14,221 nt of DNA from an uncultured Gammaproteobacteria bacterium (GCA_905480305.1 CAJQPV010000317.1:1-14221); one strand, 5' to 3'. Positions 1 through 8,238 are shown, counted from the stretch's first letter. Notes: generated by a model from the letters alone, not told the origin. Made by a program: numbers and translations.

Positions 1-89
1 GCAAAATCATCAGCCGCCACATATTGCCCAATGTGATGCATGTGGTGCTGATTACCGTGGTACTGGATTTCAGCGGCCTGGTACTGGCA
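1..89 (+). pseudogene. Inverted C-terminal fragment of an OppC/DppC-type ABC permease
   Basis: Frame 3 of the plus strand reads KIISRHILPNVMHVVLITV and continues to FSGLVLA. This is the segment just after the cytoplasmic EAA coupling loop of oligopeptide-type permeases, where RHILPN followed by a hydrophobic helix and a small-residue-EA motif is typical. After LVLA the family resemblance stops at once, and the frame continues as Ser/Asn-rich sequence that is simply the antisense of the permease coded on the other strand. The fragment therefore lies in the opposite orientation to the N-terminal permease portion starting at 757, with the join at about 87-95. It is not an independent gene. It is probably the displaced 3' part of that same permease, inverted either in the genome or by an amplification or assembly error. 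The homology call is from memory of the family; the orientation switch is read directly. Confidence 0.7.
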
Positions 90-757
90 GCGGCGAGATT
101 TATTGCGAGAAACAGCAGCAATAACAACAGCGACAACATCAACAAAACGGTGCGCCAGGGAATGGTGAACCGGCCCGTTAAAATATCCCGCGTAGTCACA
201 CCCAGCGACTGCCGGTGGCGTCTTGCCAGCCAGTACGCCATCAACAACAACATCAGCATAGCAGCGAGCAGCGTTTCAACCACCGCCAGCAGGCTGCGTT
301 GCAGAATATCACTCAGCCTGCCATCGACTGCATCACCAAGACCGCGACCTCCGTATATTAACCGTGGGTAATCGCGCAGCTTGCTGCCGTCGCTCTGTTG
401 AATGGTTTCTTTGGCAAACAGGTGTGTTGCAAAGGGTGCCGAGTAGGTTTTTTCTACCTGTGTCCTGAGCGGACCGACCAGCGTATCCAGTGCACTGAGT
501 ACTTCACCGGCATAATGTACTTCATCGCTGTCACTGTTAGCTTCCAGCGGCAAACGATAGTGCAATGAGTCAAGCAGGCCGACCAGCACAAAGGCCAGCA
601 GTACCACCACCGATGCAACAGCCACCTTGCCGGTAAAAACCCGTCGCCAGGGAGCACGAATATGCGGCTTGCTGCGCGCGTAAACAATAAACATGACCAC
701 CACAGCGGTGAGTATAAAGATCAGTACATCTGTCCAGAGAAAAACCGGCTTGATCAT
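90..757 (-). CDS. Oligopeptide-type ABC transporter permease, OppC/YejE-like (N-terminal part, broken or partial)
   Basis: This is the inner-membrane permease subunit expected to pair with the upstream OppB-like permease. It starts with ATG at 757, which overlaps the upstream stop codon in an ATGA arrangement. GAGGA lies 10 bases before the start, so translational coupling is likely. About 221 residues are readable: a first helix near residues 10-27, a second near 43-63, a polar and probably periplasmic stretch near 66-150, and further hydrophobic helices near 155-177 and 203-218. That is more N-terminal membrane sequence than the single helix of E. coli OppC or DppC, so this belongs to an extended variant. 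The permease core (the GTD...G..V region, the EAA loop and the C-terminus) is missing in this orientation. The frame stays open to base 2, but below about base 90 it reads antisense to a permease fragment on the plus strand. ATP-binding subunits would be expected further left. Confidence 0.75.
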
Positions 758-1731
758 GTCAGGCGTATCCTCGGGTCGACAATGGTATAGGCAATATCAA
801 CCATTATCAGCCCGATGATGTACAGCACAGAACCAAGAAACACCATCACACGGACGATAGCGAAGTCCTGGTTCTGAATGCCATCGATGGTGTAGCTGCC
901 AAGCCCCGGCACCGCGAAAAAGGATTCCAGCAACAGGCTGCCCATAAACAGTAGTGGCAGCAGTGATACGACACCCGTTACGATAGGTATCAATGCGTTC
1001 CTCAAAATGTGGCGAAACAGCACCAGCGATTCGGCCAGTCCCTTGGCCCGGGCAGTGCGCACATAATCCTTGCCCGCCTCTTCCAGGAAAAACGTCCGGT
1101 ACCAGCGTGAACCGGCGCCGATGCCGCTCACTACCCCAATAACCACCGGCAGGATAATAAATTTAAGCGCGTCGAGGCCGCCGTCAAAGCCGGATATCGG
1201 CATGAGGCGGAACACCTTGGCAAGTAGATACTGGCCACCGATGATGTAAAACATCGCCGAGATCGACATCAGTACCACGCACAGAATGACGCCGGTGAAA
1301 TCCACATAGGTCCCCCGGAAAAACGCCATCAGCAAGGCAAAGGTAATATTCACCAGCAAGCCGATAATCAATGAGGGCACTGCAATGGCAAGACTTGGCA
1401 GCATGCGTTGACTGATATCGAAACTGATATCACGGCCGTCATCGGAAGAGCCGAAATCAAACACAAACAGTTTCACTGATTTTTCGAAGAAAATCGTATC
1501 GGTGAGTTTGTCCAGACCGCTGGTTTCAGAATTAATCAGCAGCGGCTTGTCATAGCCGTGGCTGGCCTTCCAGCTCTCGACAGCCTCAGGGGTAACGCGC
1601 TTCATGCCGAGATGCATGCGCGCCATGTCATCCGGTGAATTCACCACGAAGAACAGGTAAAAGGTAAGCAGGTTAATACCAATCAGGATCGGAATCGCAT
1701 AGCCGAGGCGGCGGATGATATAGGCAAACAT
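754..1731 (-). CDS. Oligopeptide-type ABC transporter permease, OppB/DppB/YejB-like
   Basis: Inner-membrane permease of 325 residues in a binding-protein-dependent peptide-type importer (BPD_transp_1 family). The first helix is near residues 9-30 (IPILIGINLLTFYLFFVV). A periplasmic loop spans about 32-105, and further helices lie near 115-138, 145-170, 190-205, 248-270 and 295-318. The cytoplasmic coupling loop EEAGKDYVRTARAKGL at about 217-232, followed by RHILRNALIP, is the classic EAA motif of OppB-type permeases and contacts the ATPase. The C-terminus VDIAYTIVDPRIRLT is also typical of the family. The start at 1731 is preferred over an ATG at 1854 because the protein then begins MFAYIIRRL as in homologues, AGGTGA precedes it by about 8 bases, and it overlaps the upstream stop by one base (TGATG). 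The 41 extra residues of the longer frame overlap the binding-protein gene and look like non-coding translation. The substrate is unknown; peptides are likely. Confidence 0.9.
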   Translation of the reverse strand: MFAYIIRRLGYAIPILIGINLLTFYLFFVVNSPDDMARMHLGMKRVTPEAVESWKASHGYDKPLLINSETSGLDKLTDTIFFEKSVKLFVFDFGSSDDGRDISFDISQRMLPSLAIAVPSLIIGLLVNITFALLMAFFRGTYVDFTGVILCVVLMSISAMFYIIGGQYLLAKVFRLMPISGFDGGLDALKFIILPVVIGVVSGIGAGSRWYRTFFLEEAGKDYVRTARAKGLAESLVLFRHILRNALIPIVTGVVSLLPLLFMGSLLLESFFAVPGLGSYTIDGIQNQDFAIVRVMVFLGSVLYIIGLIMVDIAYTIVDPRIRLT

Positions 1732-3923
1732 CAGTGCTTCACCTGTAACGCCGACATTCTCTGCTGGCGGCGATAGCCGATCCAGGCGGGCACCAGTGCA
1801 AGCAACAGCAGTCCCAGAAGTACATACAGCGGCCAGCGCACCGGCTGGTTCCACTGTTGCTGCAACTGTTTGCGCAATTCCGGCTCAATGCGTTTGTACT
1901 TGAGCGCATTATTGGCCATCAGGTTGGGCTTGGAGTTTTTCAGCCAGACATGCCGCAGGGTAAACTGTTTGGGGAAATAACCCCATACCCAGGGTGCATC
2001 GTAACGCGCAATGTCCATCATCTCCCGGATAACAGCCTTTCGTTGCGGTCCGTTTTCCATGTCCTTCATCTGGTCGAACAGGCGGTCAAATTTTTCGCTT
2101 ACATAGTTGGAAGCATTTTCGCCATTATGCTCCACCTTGCTGTTTGGACCATACAGCAGAAACAGAAAGTTCTCCGGATCCGGGTAGTCGGCATTCCAGC
2201 CCCACTGAAATATTTGCGCAGTACCCTTGCGCATTTTATCCTGGAAGCGGTTGTAATCTGTGCTTCGAATAACCAGTTGTATATTCAGCTTGGTGAACTG
2301 TTTCATCAACCAGTCAAGTCGCGCTTTGGCATCTGGACCTGTCGCTGGCGTATCAATATTCAGCACCAGCGGTTTGCCGCTGTTGATGTCACGCCCGTCC
2401 GGATACCCTGCCTCTGTCAGCAATTGTTTGGCAATTTCAAGCGGTTTGCGCACCGCGCCTTGCGGGGTCCAATCATAGATATACGAATTGATGCCGGCCT
2501 CACCTTCCTCGTAACCAAAAATACCGGGCGGAATGACTCCCTGCGCCGGTATGCCACGACCATTGAGGAAGATAGAGATGTTTTCCTCGGTATTAATGGC
2601 GATTGAAATGGCCTGTCGCAACTTTCTCGCAGTTTCCGTATTTCCGCCAACAACCGGATCACGCATGTTAAACCCGGTGTAGAAAATAGAGGTTGAAACC
2701 GCGGTACTTAAATCAATTCCCTGCCTGAGCATGCTGTCGGTCAGGTTGACTTCACCACTGTTGCCGATATTAATGGCCTGATCAAAACTGTCAGATGAAA
2801 TGCCCGAGGTGTCATAGTATCCCTGCAGGAACTTGTTCCAGTATGGAATGGTTTCCTTTTCCAGGCTAAATACCACCTTATCTATAAACGGCAATGGTTT
2901 GCCGGCATCATCCAGCAAACCGGCTTCCCTATCACCCGGCATGCCTTCTGACGGATAGACTTCACCGTGGAAATTCGGATTGATTTCCATAATCATCTGG
3001 CGGTTCGGGTTGTTGACAGTCAGCATATAGGGGCCAGTGCCAACCGGATACCAGTCGAGCGTAATGTTGCGTTGCTGCATGCCGGCTTGTGAATAGAAAC
3101 GATCAGCCTCGTGTGGCACCGGTGCAAAGAACGGCATCGCCAGCCAGTAAAGCAACTGTGGATACTTGCCCTGAAGTTTAATGCGGTAGTGGTAACGATC
3201 TACAGCCTCGACGCCTTCAAGCGGGAATTTTTCAAGATCAAGAAAAGCGCCCTCACCCTCATCTGCTACAAGTTTTTCATAGGCACTGGCAAGCGTCTTT
3301 GAATAAGCTTCCAGACCGACAATGTATTCACTCATCAGCCCCAGTATTGGTGAATGTGTTTGCGGGTGAGCCAACCGCTTTATCTGGTAGACATAGTCAT
3401 TTGCCACCAGTTCGCGGCTACCGGTTTCTTTAAAGTCACCGAGCACATGAATGGAGGTCAGCTCCTCGGCGTCCAGTGACTGGTAACGCAACTTGCCCTG
3501 TTGATCACGTGCAAAGGCCGGATGTGGCTGGTACATGATACCCGGCTTGATGGTGATGTCGTAGACGCTGTAAGCAATTTCGCTTGCCTCGACGGTAGCC
3601 GGCAGCTGCTGGCCGTTACTATCAAGATAGCTCGGCACGGGCACTGCCTCTGCAGTTAACGGAATCAATTCATACGGACGTTTCAGGTAGTCATACTGCA
3701 GCGGAGGCTCGTATATCTGGCCGGTAAAGGTAACTTCGTTGGCGCTGTAGGATCGCGCCGGATCGAGATGCTTGGGGCGCTCCTGAAACAAAGAGTAGAG
3801 AATATTCCTGTCTGCGTCCTCTGCGGGATAGGGACGGTTCCATGGCCGATTATCACAGGCCGACAGTACAATACAGGCGACAACGATAGCGTGCCGAAGC
3901 ACCCCGACAAGAGGCATCAGCAT
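1731..3923 (-). CDS. Peptide-type ABC transporter substrate-binding lipoprotein (SBP_bac_5 family) with a C-terminal membrane helix
   Basis: Extracytoplasmic solute-binding protein of about 730 residues that should deliver substrate to the two permeases coded directly downstream. Near residue 23 a lipobox LSAC follows a hydrophobic stretch, so the mature protein is probably a lipoprotein starting Cys-Asp-Asn. The sequence YSLFQERPKHLDPARS, then EPPLQYDYLKRPYELIP, is the usual start of the SBP_bac_5 fold. Later YPVGTGPYML, LRQAISIAIN and WGWNADYPDPENFLFLLYG are characteristic family motifs. Unusually, the protein also ends with a strong hydrophobic helix at about 698-717 followed by arginines (YRRQQR). 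It is also longer than OppA-like proteins (about 540 residues). The start is uncertain: ATG 3923 gives a normal-length lipoprotein signal but lacks a clear ribosome site. ATG 3992 has a G-rich AAGGGGGGG upstream but would put the lipobox cysteine at residue 46. The stop overlaps the next gene's start. Confidence 0.9.
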   Translation of the reverse strand: MLMPLVGVLRHAIVVACIVLSACDNRPWNRPYPAEDADRNILYSLFQERPKHLDPARSYSANEVTFTGQIYEPPLQYDYLKRPYELIPLTAEAVPVPSYLDSNGQQLPATVEASEIAYSVYDITIKPGIMYQPHPAFARDQQGKLRYQSLDAEELTSIHVLGDFKETGSRELVANDYVYQIKRLAHPQTHSPILGLMSEYIVGLEAYSKTLASAYEKLVADEGEGAFLDLEKFPLEGVEAVDRYHYRIKLQGKYPQLLYWLAMPFFAPVPHEADRFYSQAGMQQRNITLDWYPVGTGPYMLTVNNPNRQMIMEINPNFHGEVYPSEGMPGDREAGLLDDAGKPLPFIDKVVFSLEKETIPYWNKFLQGYYDTSGISSDSFDQAINIGNSGEVNLTDSMLRQGIDLSTAVSTSIFYTGFNMRDPVVGGNTETARKLRQAISIAINTEENISIFLNGRGIPAQGVIPPGIFGYEEGEAGINSYIYDWTPQGAVRKPLEIAKQLLTEAGYPDGRDINSGKPLVLNIDTPATGPDAKARLDWLMKQFTKLNIQLVIRSTDYNRFQDKMRKGTAQIFQWGWNADYPDPENFLFLLYGPNSKVEHNGENASNYVSEKFDRLFDQMKDMENGPQRKAVIREMMDIARYDAPWVWGYFPKQFTLRHVWLKNSKPNLMANNALKYKRIEPELRKQLQQQWNQPVRWPLYVLLGLLLLALVPAWIGYRRQQRMSALQVKH

Positions 3924-4020
3924 GGTCAGTGCAGAAGAGATGGTAGCGATCGCATGGACGGCTATTATAATGAAGTGCGCGCCGGTATTCATAGCCTTGC
4001 CCCCCCTTCACGTCACCGTC

Positions 4021-4072
4021 ATTTTCCGGTACCGTAGCGGCACTGCCCCGGAGTAGGATTTACCGGGAAAAT
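4021..4072. promoter_or_regulatory. Inverted repeat in the divergent region between the binding-protein gene and fabI
   Basis: The region between the divergent starts (about 3924/3993 to 4104) contains arms ATTTTCCGGTA (4021-4031) and TACCGGGAAAAT (4061-4072). They are complementary apart from one extra C, and about 29 bases separate them. The left arm runs into the small palindrome CGGTACCG. The arms could be two half-sites of an operator serving one or both genes, or chance. I see no convincing paired -35/-10 for either gene. The fabI ribosome site AAGGT is at 4094-4098. Confidence 0.3.
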
Positions 4073-4104
4073 AACCACACTTCAGCCAATACTAAGGTAC
4101 AGCT

Positions 4105-4890
4105 ATGGGATTCTTGAACGGAAAGCGCGCCCTGATCGTTGGACTTGCCAGCAATCGCTCGATTGCCTGGGGAATCGCAAAAGCCATGCAACGGGAAGGT
4201 GCCGAGCTGGCATTTAGCTACCCGAATGAGAAACTCGGCGCTCGCGTCACGAAAATGGCAAAGGAATGTAATTCCGGGATCGTACTGCCCTGTGACGTCA
4301 GCAGCGATGAACAGATCGACAATCTGTTCGTCGAGCTGGGAAAGCACTGGGACGGGCTGGATATTCTGGTTCATTCAGTCGCCTTTGCACCGGGAGACCA
4401 GCTTGCCGGAGACTACCTGGACTGCGTAACCCGCGAAGGCTTCGCCATAGCGCATGACATTAGTTCCTACAGTTTTGCCGCACTGGCCAAGGCTGCCTAT
4501 CCCATGATGAAAGGCCGTAATGGTGCATTATTGACCATGAGCTACCTGGGTGCTGTTCAGACGGTTCCCAATTACAATGTCATGGGTGTCGCCAAGGCCA
4601 GTCTTGAAGCGAATGTACGTTACCTGGCGCAGAGCCTGGGGCCGAAAGGTATCCGGGTCAACGCGGTTTCAGCCGGCCCAATTCGAACCCTGGCCGCTGC
4701 AGGCATCAGTAACTTTCGTAAAATGCTGGATGTGTTTGCGAGTACCGCGCCTCTGGGCCGGAATGTCACTATTGAGGATGTCGGTAACGCTTCGGCCTTT
4801 CTGTGTTCAGACCTTGCCTCCGGTATAACCGGGGAAATCACCTACGTAGATGGTGGCTATAACACTGTTGGCATGTCACCGCTTGAGTAA
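4105..4890 (+). CDS. fabI: Enoyl-[acyl-carrier-protein] reductase (NADH), FabI
   Basis: Cytosolic enzyme of type II fatty acid synthesis that reduces trans-2-enoyl-ACP in the last step of each elongation cycle. The 261 residues match FabI in length and along the whole sequence. [25 protein letters not shown] at the N-terminus is the FabI-type short-chain dehydrogenase nucleotide-binding motif. The catalytic set is Y147, Y157 and K164 ([22 protein letters not shown]), equivalent to E. coli Y146, Y156 and K163. [13 protein letters not shown] at 189-201 is the mobile substrate-binding loop region, and M160 and F204 of the inhibitor pocket are kept. Residue 93 is Ala where E. coli and P. aeruginosa have Gly ([11 protein letters not shown]). 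The start is supported by AAGGT 7 bases upstream. It is the only rightward gene here. It diverges from the ABC-transporter genes, and its last 15 bases overlap the 3' end of the convergent symporter gene. Confidence 0.97.
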   Translation: MGFLNGKRALIVGLASNRSIAWGIAKAMQREGAELAFSYPNEKLGARVTKMAKECNSGIVLPCDVSSDEQIDNLFVELGKHWDGLDILVHSVAFAPGDQLAGDYLDCVTREGFAIAHDISSYSFAALAKAAYPMMKGRNGALLTMSYLGAVQTVPNYNVMGVAKASLEANVRYLAQSLGPKGIRVNAVSAGPIRTLAAAGISNFRKMLDVFASTAPLGRNVTIEDVGNASAFLCSDLASGITGEITYVDGGYNTVGMSPLE

Positions 4891-6204
4891 CGGGGCTTCG
4901 GACTGGCCCTGAGCAGAATTCAGAATACCGCTTTCACCCTCCAGGCGACCAATCAGCACGGCGCCGCAGGAGTCACCAAATACATTAACGCTGGTCCTGC
5001 ACATATCCAGCACACGATCAACAGCCAGAATCAGCCCTACCGCCTCAATGGGCAGCCCGATTGCGGTAAGAATAATGGTGATGGCAACCAGACTGGCCGC
5101 CGGTATACCTGCCACACCAATTGATGTCAGCAAGGCAACCAGCACCACCGTGAACTGTGTTGCAAAATTCAGTTCAATGCCATAGGCCTGCGCGATAAAC
5201 ATGGCGGCTACACATTCATACAAGGCTGTACCGTCCATGTTAACAGTGGCCCCCAGCGGCAATACAAAACTGGTTGTCTGATTCGACACACCTGCACGCC
5301 TCTCTACGCAATCCATAGTGATTGGCAAGGTGGCCGATGAAGATGCAGTTGAAAATGCAGTTAACATGGCCGGTGACATGGCTTGAAAATGGCGCAACGG
5401 GCTTACCCGGCCAATCACCCGCAGCATCAGGGGCAACACTATCAGCACATGAATTGCCAGTGCGCCAAGCACGGTAAAGAAAAACATCAGTAACGGCTCG
5501 AACGCGGCAAAGCCGGTGGTAGCAACCACCTTGGCCACCAGTGCAAACACGCCTATTGGCGCGAACATCATCACCCAGTCAGTGATCTTCATCATGACGG
5601 CAAAAACACCTTGCCAGAAATCTTTCAGGATTGCTGCAGGCGAGCCATCGATACGCGTCATGAAGTAGCCGAACAACAGGCTGAAGAAAATCAGCCCGAG
5701 CATTTTTCCTTCTGCCGCGGCTGCAACAATATTTGCAGGCACCATGCGGATAAAGATGTCAACGACATCTCCGGCTCCGCGCCCCTGTACGCGCTCGGCG
5801 ATACTTGCGGTATCCGCCTCATCCGAGAAGCTGACAACTTCTTTCGCCGGCTCACCATCTACCAGACCGGGTGAGACCAGATTGACCATGGTGAGCCCGA
5901 TCAGGATAGCCAGTAACGAGGTAGTCAGGTAATAAAGCAGGGTCTTGCCGCCCAGCCGTCCCAACGCCCCACCATCACTGATACCGGCAATTCCGGTAAT
6001 AATCGATGACATGATGAGCGGGACAATCAGCATCTTCAGGGCATTCATGAAGAGCGCGCCCAGAAAGCTGTAGATATCGAGAAAACGAACGCCAAACAAT
6101 GAGGCATCCTCACCCGAAAGCCAGCCGGCAAGCACCGCCAGAATCAGCGCGAACAGAATCTGCCAGTGAAGCTTTAGTGTGATTATGTTTCTTGCAAAAG
6201 CCAC
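4876..6204 (-). CDS. Dicarboxylate/amino acid:cation symporter (DAACS/GltP family)
   Basis: Inner-membrane secondary transporter of 442 residues that couples uptake of acidic amino acids or C4-dicarboxylates to Na+ or H+. The sequence is almost all hydrophobic helices, starting at about 14-30. Family signatures are intact: the serine-rich re-entrant loop [10 protein letters not shown] at 285-294, NMDGTALYE at 322-330, and the substrate-binding helix [16 protein letters not shown] at 396-411. Within that helix D400, R403, T404, N407 and D411 line up with D394, R397, T398, N401 and D405 of GltPh. The arginine that binds a side-chain carboxylate is present, which supports an acidic substrate. 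A Gly/Asp/Glu-rich stretch at about 113-146 is a variable loop. The start is GTG at 6204, 11 bases after the ppiD stop, with only a poor ribosome site, so it may be translated from the ppiD transcript. The 3' end overlaps fabI. The exact substrate is not visible. Confidence 0.93.
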   Translation of the reverse strand: MAFARNIITLKLHWQILFALILAVLAGWLSGEDASLFGVRFLDIYSFLGALFMNALKMLIVPLIMSSIITGIAGISDGGALGRLGGKTLLYYLTTSLLAILIGLTMVNLVSPGLVDGEPAKEVVSFSDEADTASIAERVQGRGAGDVVDIFIRMVPANIVAAAAEGKMLGLIFFSLLFGYFMTRIDGSPAAILKDFWQGVFAVMMKITDWVMMFAPIGVFALVAKVVATTGFAAFEPLLMFFFTVLGALAIHVLIVLPLMLRVIGRVSPLRHFQAMSPAMLTAFSTASSSATLPITMDCVERRAGVSNQTTSFVLPLGATVNMDGTALYECVAAMFIAQAYGIELNFATQFTVVLVALLTSIGVAGIPAASLVAITIILTAIGLPIEAVGLILAVDRVLDMCRTSVNVFGDSCGAVLIGRLEGESGILNSAQGQSEAPLLKR

Positions 6205-6215
6205 GACAGGGCTAC

Positions 6216-8132
6216 TTACTGCTCTGCCTGATCCGGTATTTCAATAGAGGCCTGTGCCTTGAGTGTATTCATAACAGCTGCCATTTCGGCTGCACCCTGC
6301 AGTCTATTGAGATTGCCCCAGAGTTGCTTCCGCGCTGCCGGCGGCAAGCTGGAAAAATCTCCTGCTTTTACTTCTTCCAGTGCAATGATGACGTAATCAC
6401 CGGCAGCGGTTAGCACGCCTTCATGGACTGGTTTGTCGGCTGCCGGCTCAGCAGCCGCAAAAGCTGCAGCAACAATCTCGGCACCTGGCTCTGCTGCAAT
6501 TCGGGTGATATTTGCTACTTCCTGCACTTGCAGTGATTCAGCAGCGGCAATTGTATCTAGATCAGTTACGCTGCTCCGCAAGTCTGTAAGGTATTGCTCG
6601 CCTTTTGCTTGAGCCTGCGCACGACTTTTTTCCGCTACTATTATCTGCCTGATTTGTACTTTTACTGTTTCAAGCGGTTTTTGTGCGGCTTCCTGTCGTT
6701 CAAGAACACGTATAACGACAACATGATCAGGGCCGATCTCAATGGCTGCGCTGTTATTGCCATTATCCAGAACGTCCTCACTGAAGAGGGCCTCACGAAC
6801 CTTGGCATGTTGTGCAACGCCGCTACCGTCAGACATACTGACCCAGTCAGTTTCCTGAATAGCAATCCCCAGTTCTTCTGCGGCAGCCTGCAGGGTATCC
6901 GGTTGTTCAAAAGTCGTATTGGACAGTACTTCTGACTGTTCGTAAAAGAGATCAGCTCGCTCTGTACTCAGTAGCTGGGCGGTAAGCTGTTCGCGCACCT
7001 CGTCCAGCGGAGTTGCCACCTCCGGTCTGATCTCGATAACCTCGATAATATGCAAACCAAAAGGTGATTTCACCGGCTTGCTGACTTCACCGGGCTGCAG
7101 TTCAAAAGCAGCCTGCTCAAATTCAGGGGTCATAAGACCTCGCCCGAATGTACCAAGGTCTCCGCCATTGGCAGCTGAACCAGGGTCGTCAGACAGTTCT
7201 TTAGCCAGCACTGCAAAATCTTCGCCGTCATTCAGACGTGAAACGATGCCATTTGCCTTGTTCAGCGCAGCAGTGCTCACTTCCTCATCAGCATCCGGAG
7301 ACAGCTTGACGAGTATGTGGCGGGCGTGACGCTCCTCAGGGGTAATATATTTTTCAGCCTGCTCGTCGTACAGCACCTGCAAGGCTTCCTCGCTAATTTC
7401 CACACCTGTATCAAGTGTTGCTGCATCCAGTTCAAGGTACTGGGCACGCACCCTTTCCGGCGTCATAAATGCATCTGCATGAGTTTCGTAATATGTCTGT
7501 ATATCCTCATCACTGACCGGGACATGCTCTGTAAACCCTAACAACGGCAGCAGCAGATACTTGAATCGTCGTTGCTGTCCTTCAAGTACATATGCCTGCA
7601 CAAGGTTGTCAGCCGGTGCAGCAGCGGTGGCGCTGACACCGACCGTAAACTGGTTAGCCATAATGTCTTGTTTCAGGCTGTGTTCGAAGCCTGCCGGGCG
7701 AATACCCTGGTATCCGAGAACCTGTTCGTACTTGTCTTTTGAGAAAACGCCATCTTCCTTGAAGGCATCAACAGCATTTATGCTGAGTGCAATTTGTTCG
7801 TTGCTTGCAGCAAAACCTTCGCTGTCTGCTGCCTGGATCAGCAATGTCTGGTTAATCAATTGCTGTAATGATCCAGCCCTCAGCATATTCTCATCGAGTA
7901 ATGACGGATCAAATGATTCACCCAGTTGTTGTTCCATTTTTCTGCGCAGTTGATCGTAGGCTTGCTGATACTGTGCCTGGCTGATTTCCTCGCCATTAAC
8001 AACGGCGGCAAAACTGGATACATCATCTTGCAGATAGGAATTCAGCCCGAAGAATGCGAACGCAACAAACAGAATGCCGAGTATTACCCAGCCTAAAAAC
8101 CCCATTATGCGTTCTCGTATTGCCAGCAGCAT
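6216..8132 (-). CDS. ppiD: Periplasmic folding chaperone / peptidyl-prolyl isomerase PpiD
   Basis: Inner-membrane-anchored periplasmic chaperone that meets newly secreted proteins leaving the Sec translocon. The 638 residues are close to the E. coli length (623). A short cytoplasmic start (MLLAIRERIMG) leads into one helix at about 11-31. Then comes a SurA-like N-terminal chaperone region (about 36-190, with VNGEEISQAQYQQAYDQLRR) and a parvulin domain at about 267-368. That domain reads RHILVK, then GGDLGTFGRGLMTPEFEQAAF, then SPFGLHIIEV. The parvulin core looks complete, so isomerase activity is possible, although E. coli PpiD is reported to be essentially inactive. The C-terminal half is less conserved and ends in a second chaperone part. 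ATG 8132 fits the helix position; the ribosome site is only a weak GAGAG. The tRNA terminator upstream implies its own promoter in 8133-8194, where I see no clear consensus. The symporter gene follows after 11 bases. Confidence 0.95.
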   Translation of the reverse strand: MLLAIRERIMGFLGWVILGILFVAFAFFGLNSYLQDDVSSFAAVVNGEEISQAQYQQAYDQLRRKMEQQLGESFDPSLLDENMLRAGSLQQLINQTLLIQAADSEGFAASNEQIALSINAVDAFKEDGVFSKDKYEQVLGYQGIRPAGFEHSLKQDIMANQFTVGVSATAAAPADNLVQAYVLEGQQRRFKYLLLPLLGFTEHVPVSDEDIQTYYETHADAFMTPERVRAQYLELDAATLDTGVEISEEALQVLYDEQAEKYITPEERHARHILVKLSPDADEEVSTAALNKANGIVSRLNDGEDFAVLAKELSDDPGSAANGGDLGTFGRGLMTPEFEQAAFELQPGEVSKPVKSPFGLHIIEVIEIRPEVATPLDEVREQLTAQLLSTERADLFYEQSEVLSNTTFEQPDTLQAAAEELGIAIQETDWVSMSDGSGVAQHAKVREALFSEDVLDNGNNSAAIEIGPDHVVVIRVLERQEAAQKPLETVKVQIRQIIVAEKSRAQAQAKGEQYLTDLRSSVTDLDTIAAAESLQVQEVANITRIAAEPGAEIVAAAFAAAEPAADKPVHEGVLTAAGDYVIIALEEVKAGDFSSLPPAARKQLWGNLNRLQGAAEMAAVMNTLKAQASIEIPDQAEQ

Positions 8133-8194
8133 TGTCTGTCTCTCTGGAAAAAATCCGTTGTTGAATGTAAATCAGATAGTAGTCAGCTAGTAAT

Positions 8195-8226
8195 AACAAA
8201 GAAAGGGCACCCCGAGAGGCGCCCTT
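8195..8226 (-). terminator. Rho-independent terminator of the hupB-tRNA transcript
   Basis: Read leftward, AAGGGCGCC (8226-8218) and GGTGCCCTT (8211-8203) form a 9-bp stem with one G-T pair and a 6-base loop, followed by TCTTTGTT. It lies 12 bases after the 3' end of tRNA-Asp and before ppiD, so it should end the hupB-tRNA-Val-tRNA-Asp transcript and separate it from ppiD. Confidence 0.8.
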
Positions 8227-8238
8227 CGATTGTCAAGA

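Noticed and set aside
24..371. Plus-strand open frame of 115 codons at the left end as a gene
   Set aside because: Only its first 20 or so codons resemble a permease. The rest is antisense of the minus-strand permease and Ser/Asn/Arg-rich without any domain. It is explained by the strand-switch junction.
1732..1854. Longer start for the OppB-like permease adding 41 residues
   Set aside because: The extra residues overlap the binding-protein gene and are Ala/Thr-rich without membrane or family character. The internal ATG at 1731 has a ribosome site and the usual N-terminus.
1857..2606. 249-codon plus-strand open frame inside the binding-protein gene
   Set aside because: It is fully antisense to a well-supported SBP_bac_5 coding sequence and shows no recognisable motif or ribosome site.
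4890..4925. Possible terminator hairpin GGGGCT/GGCCCT after fabI
   Set aside because: The stem needs G-T pairs and there is no T-run on either strand.
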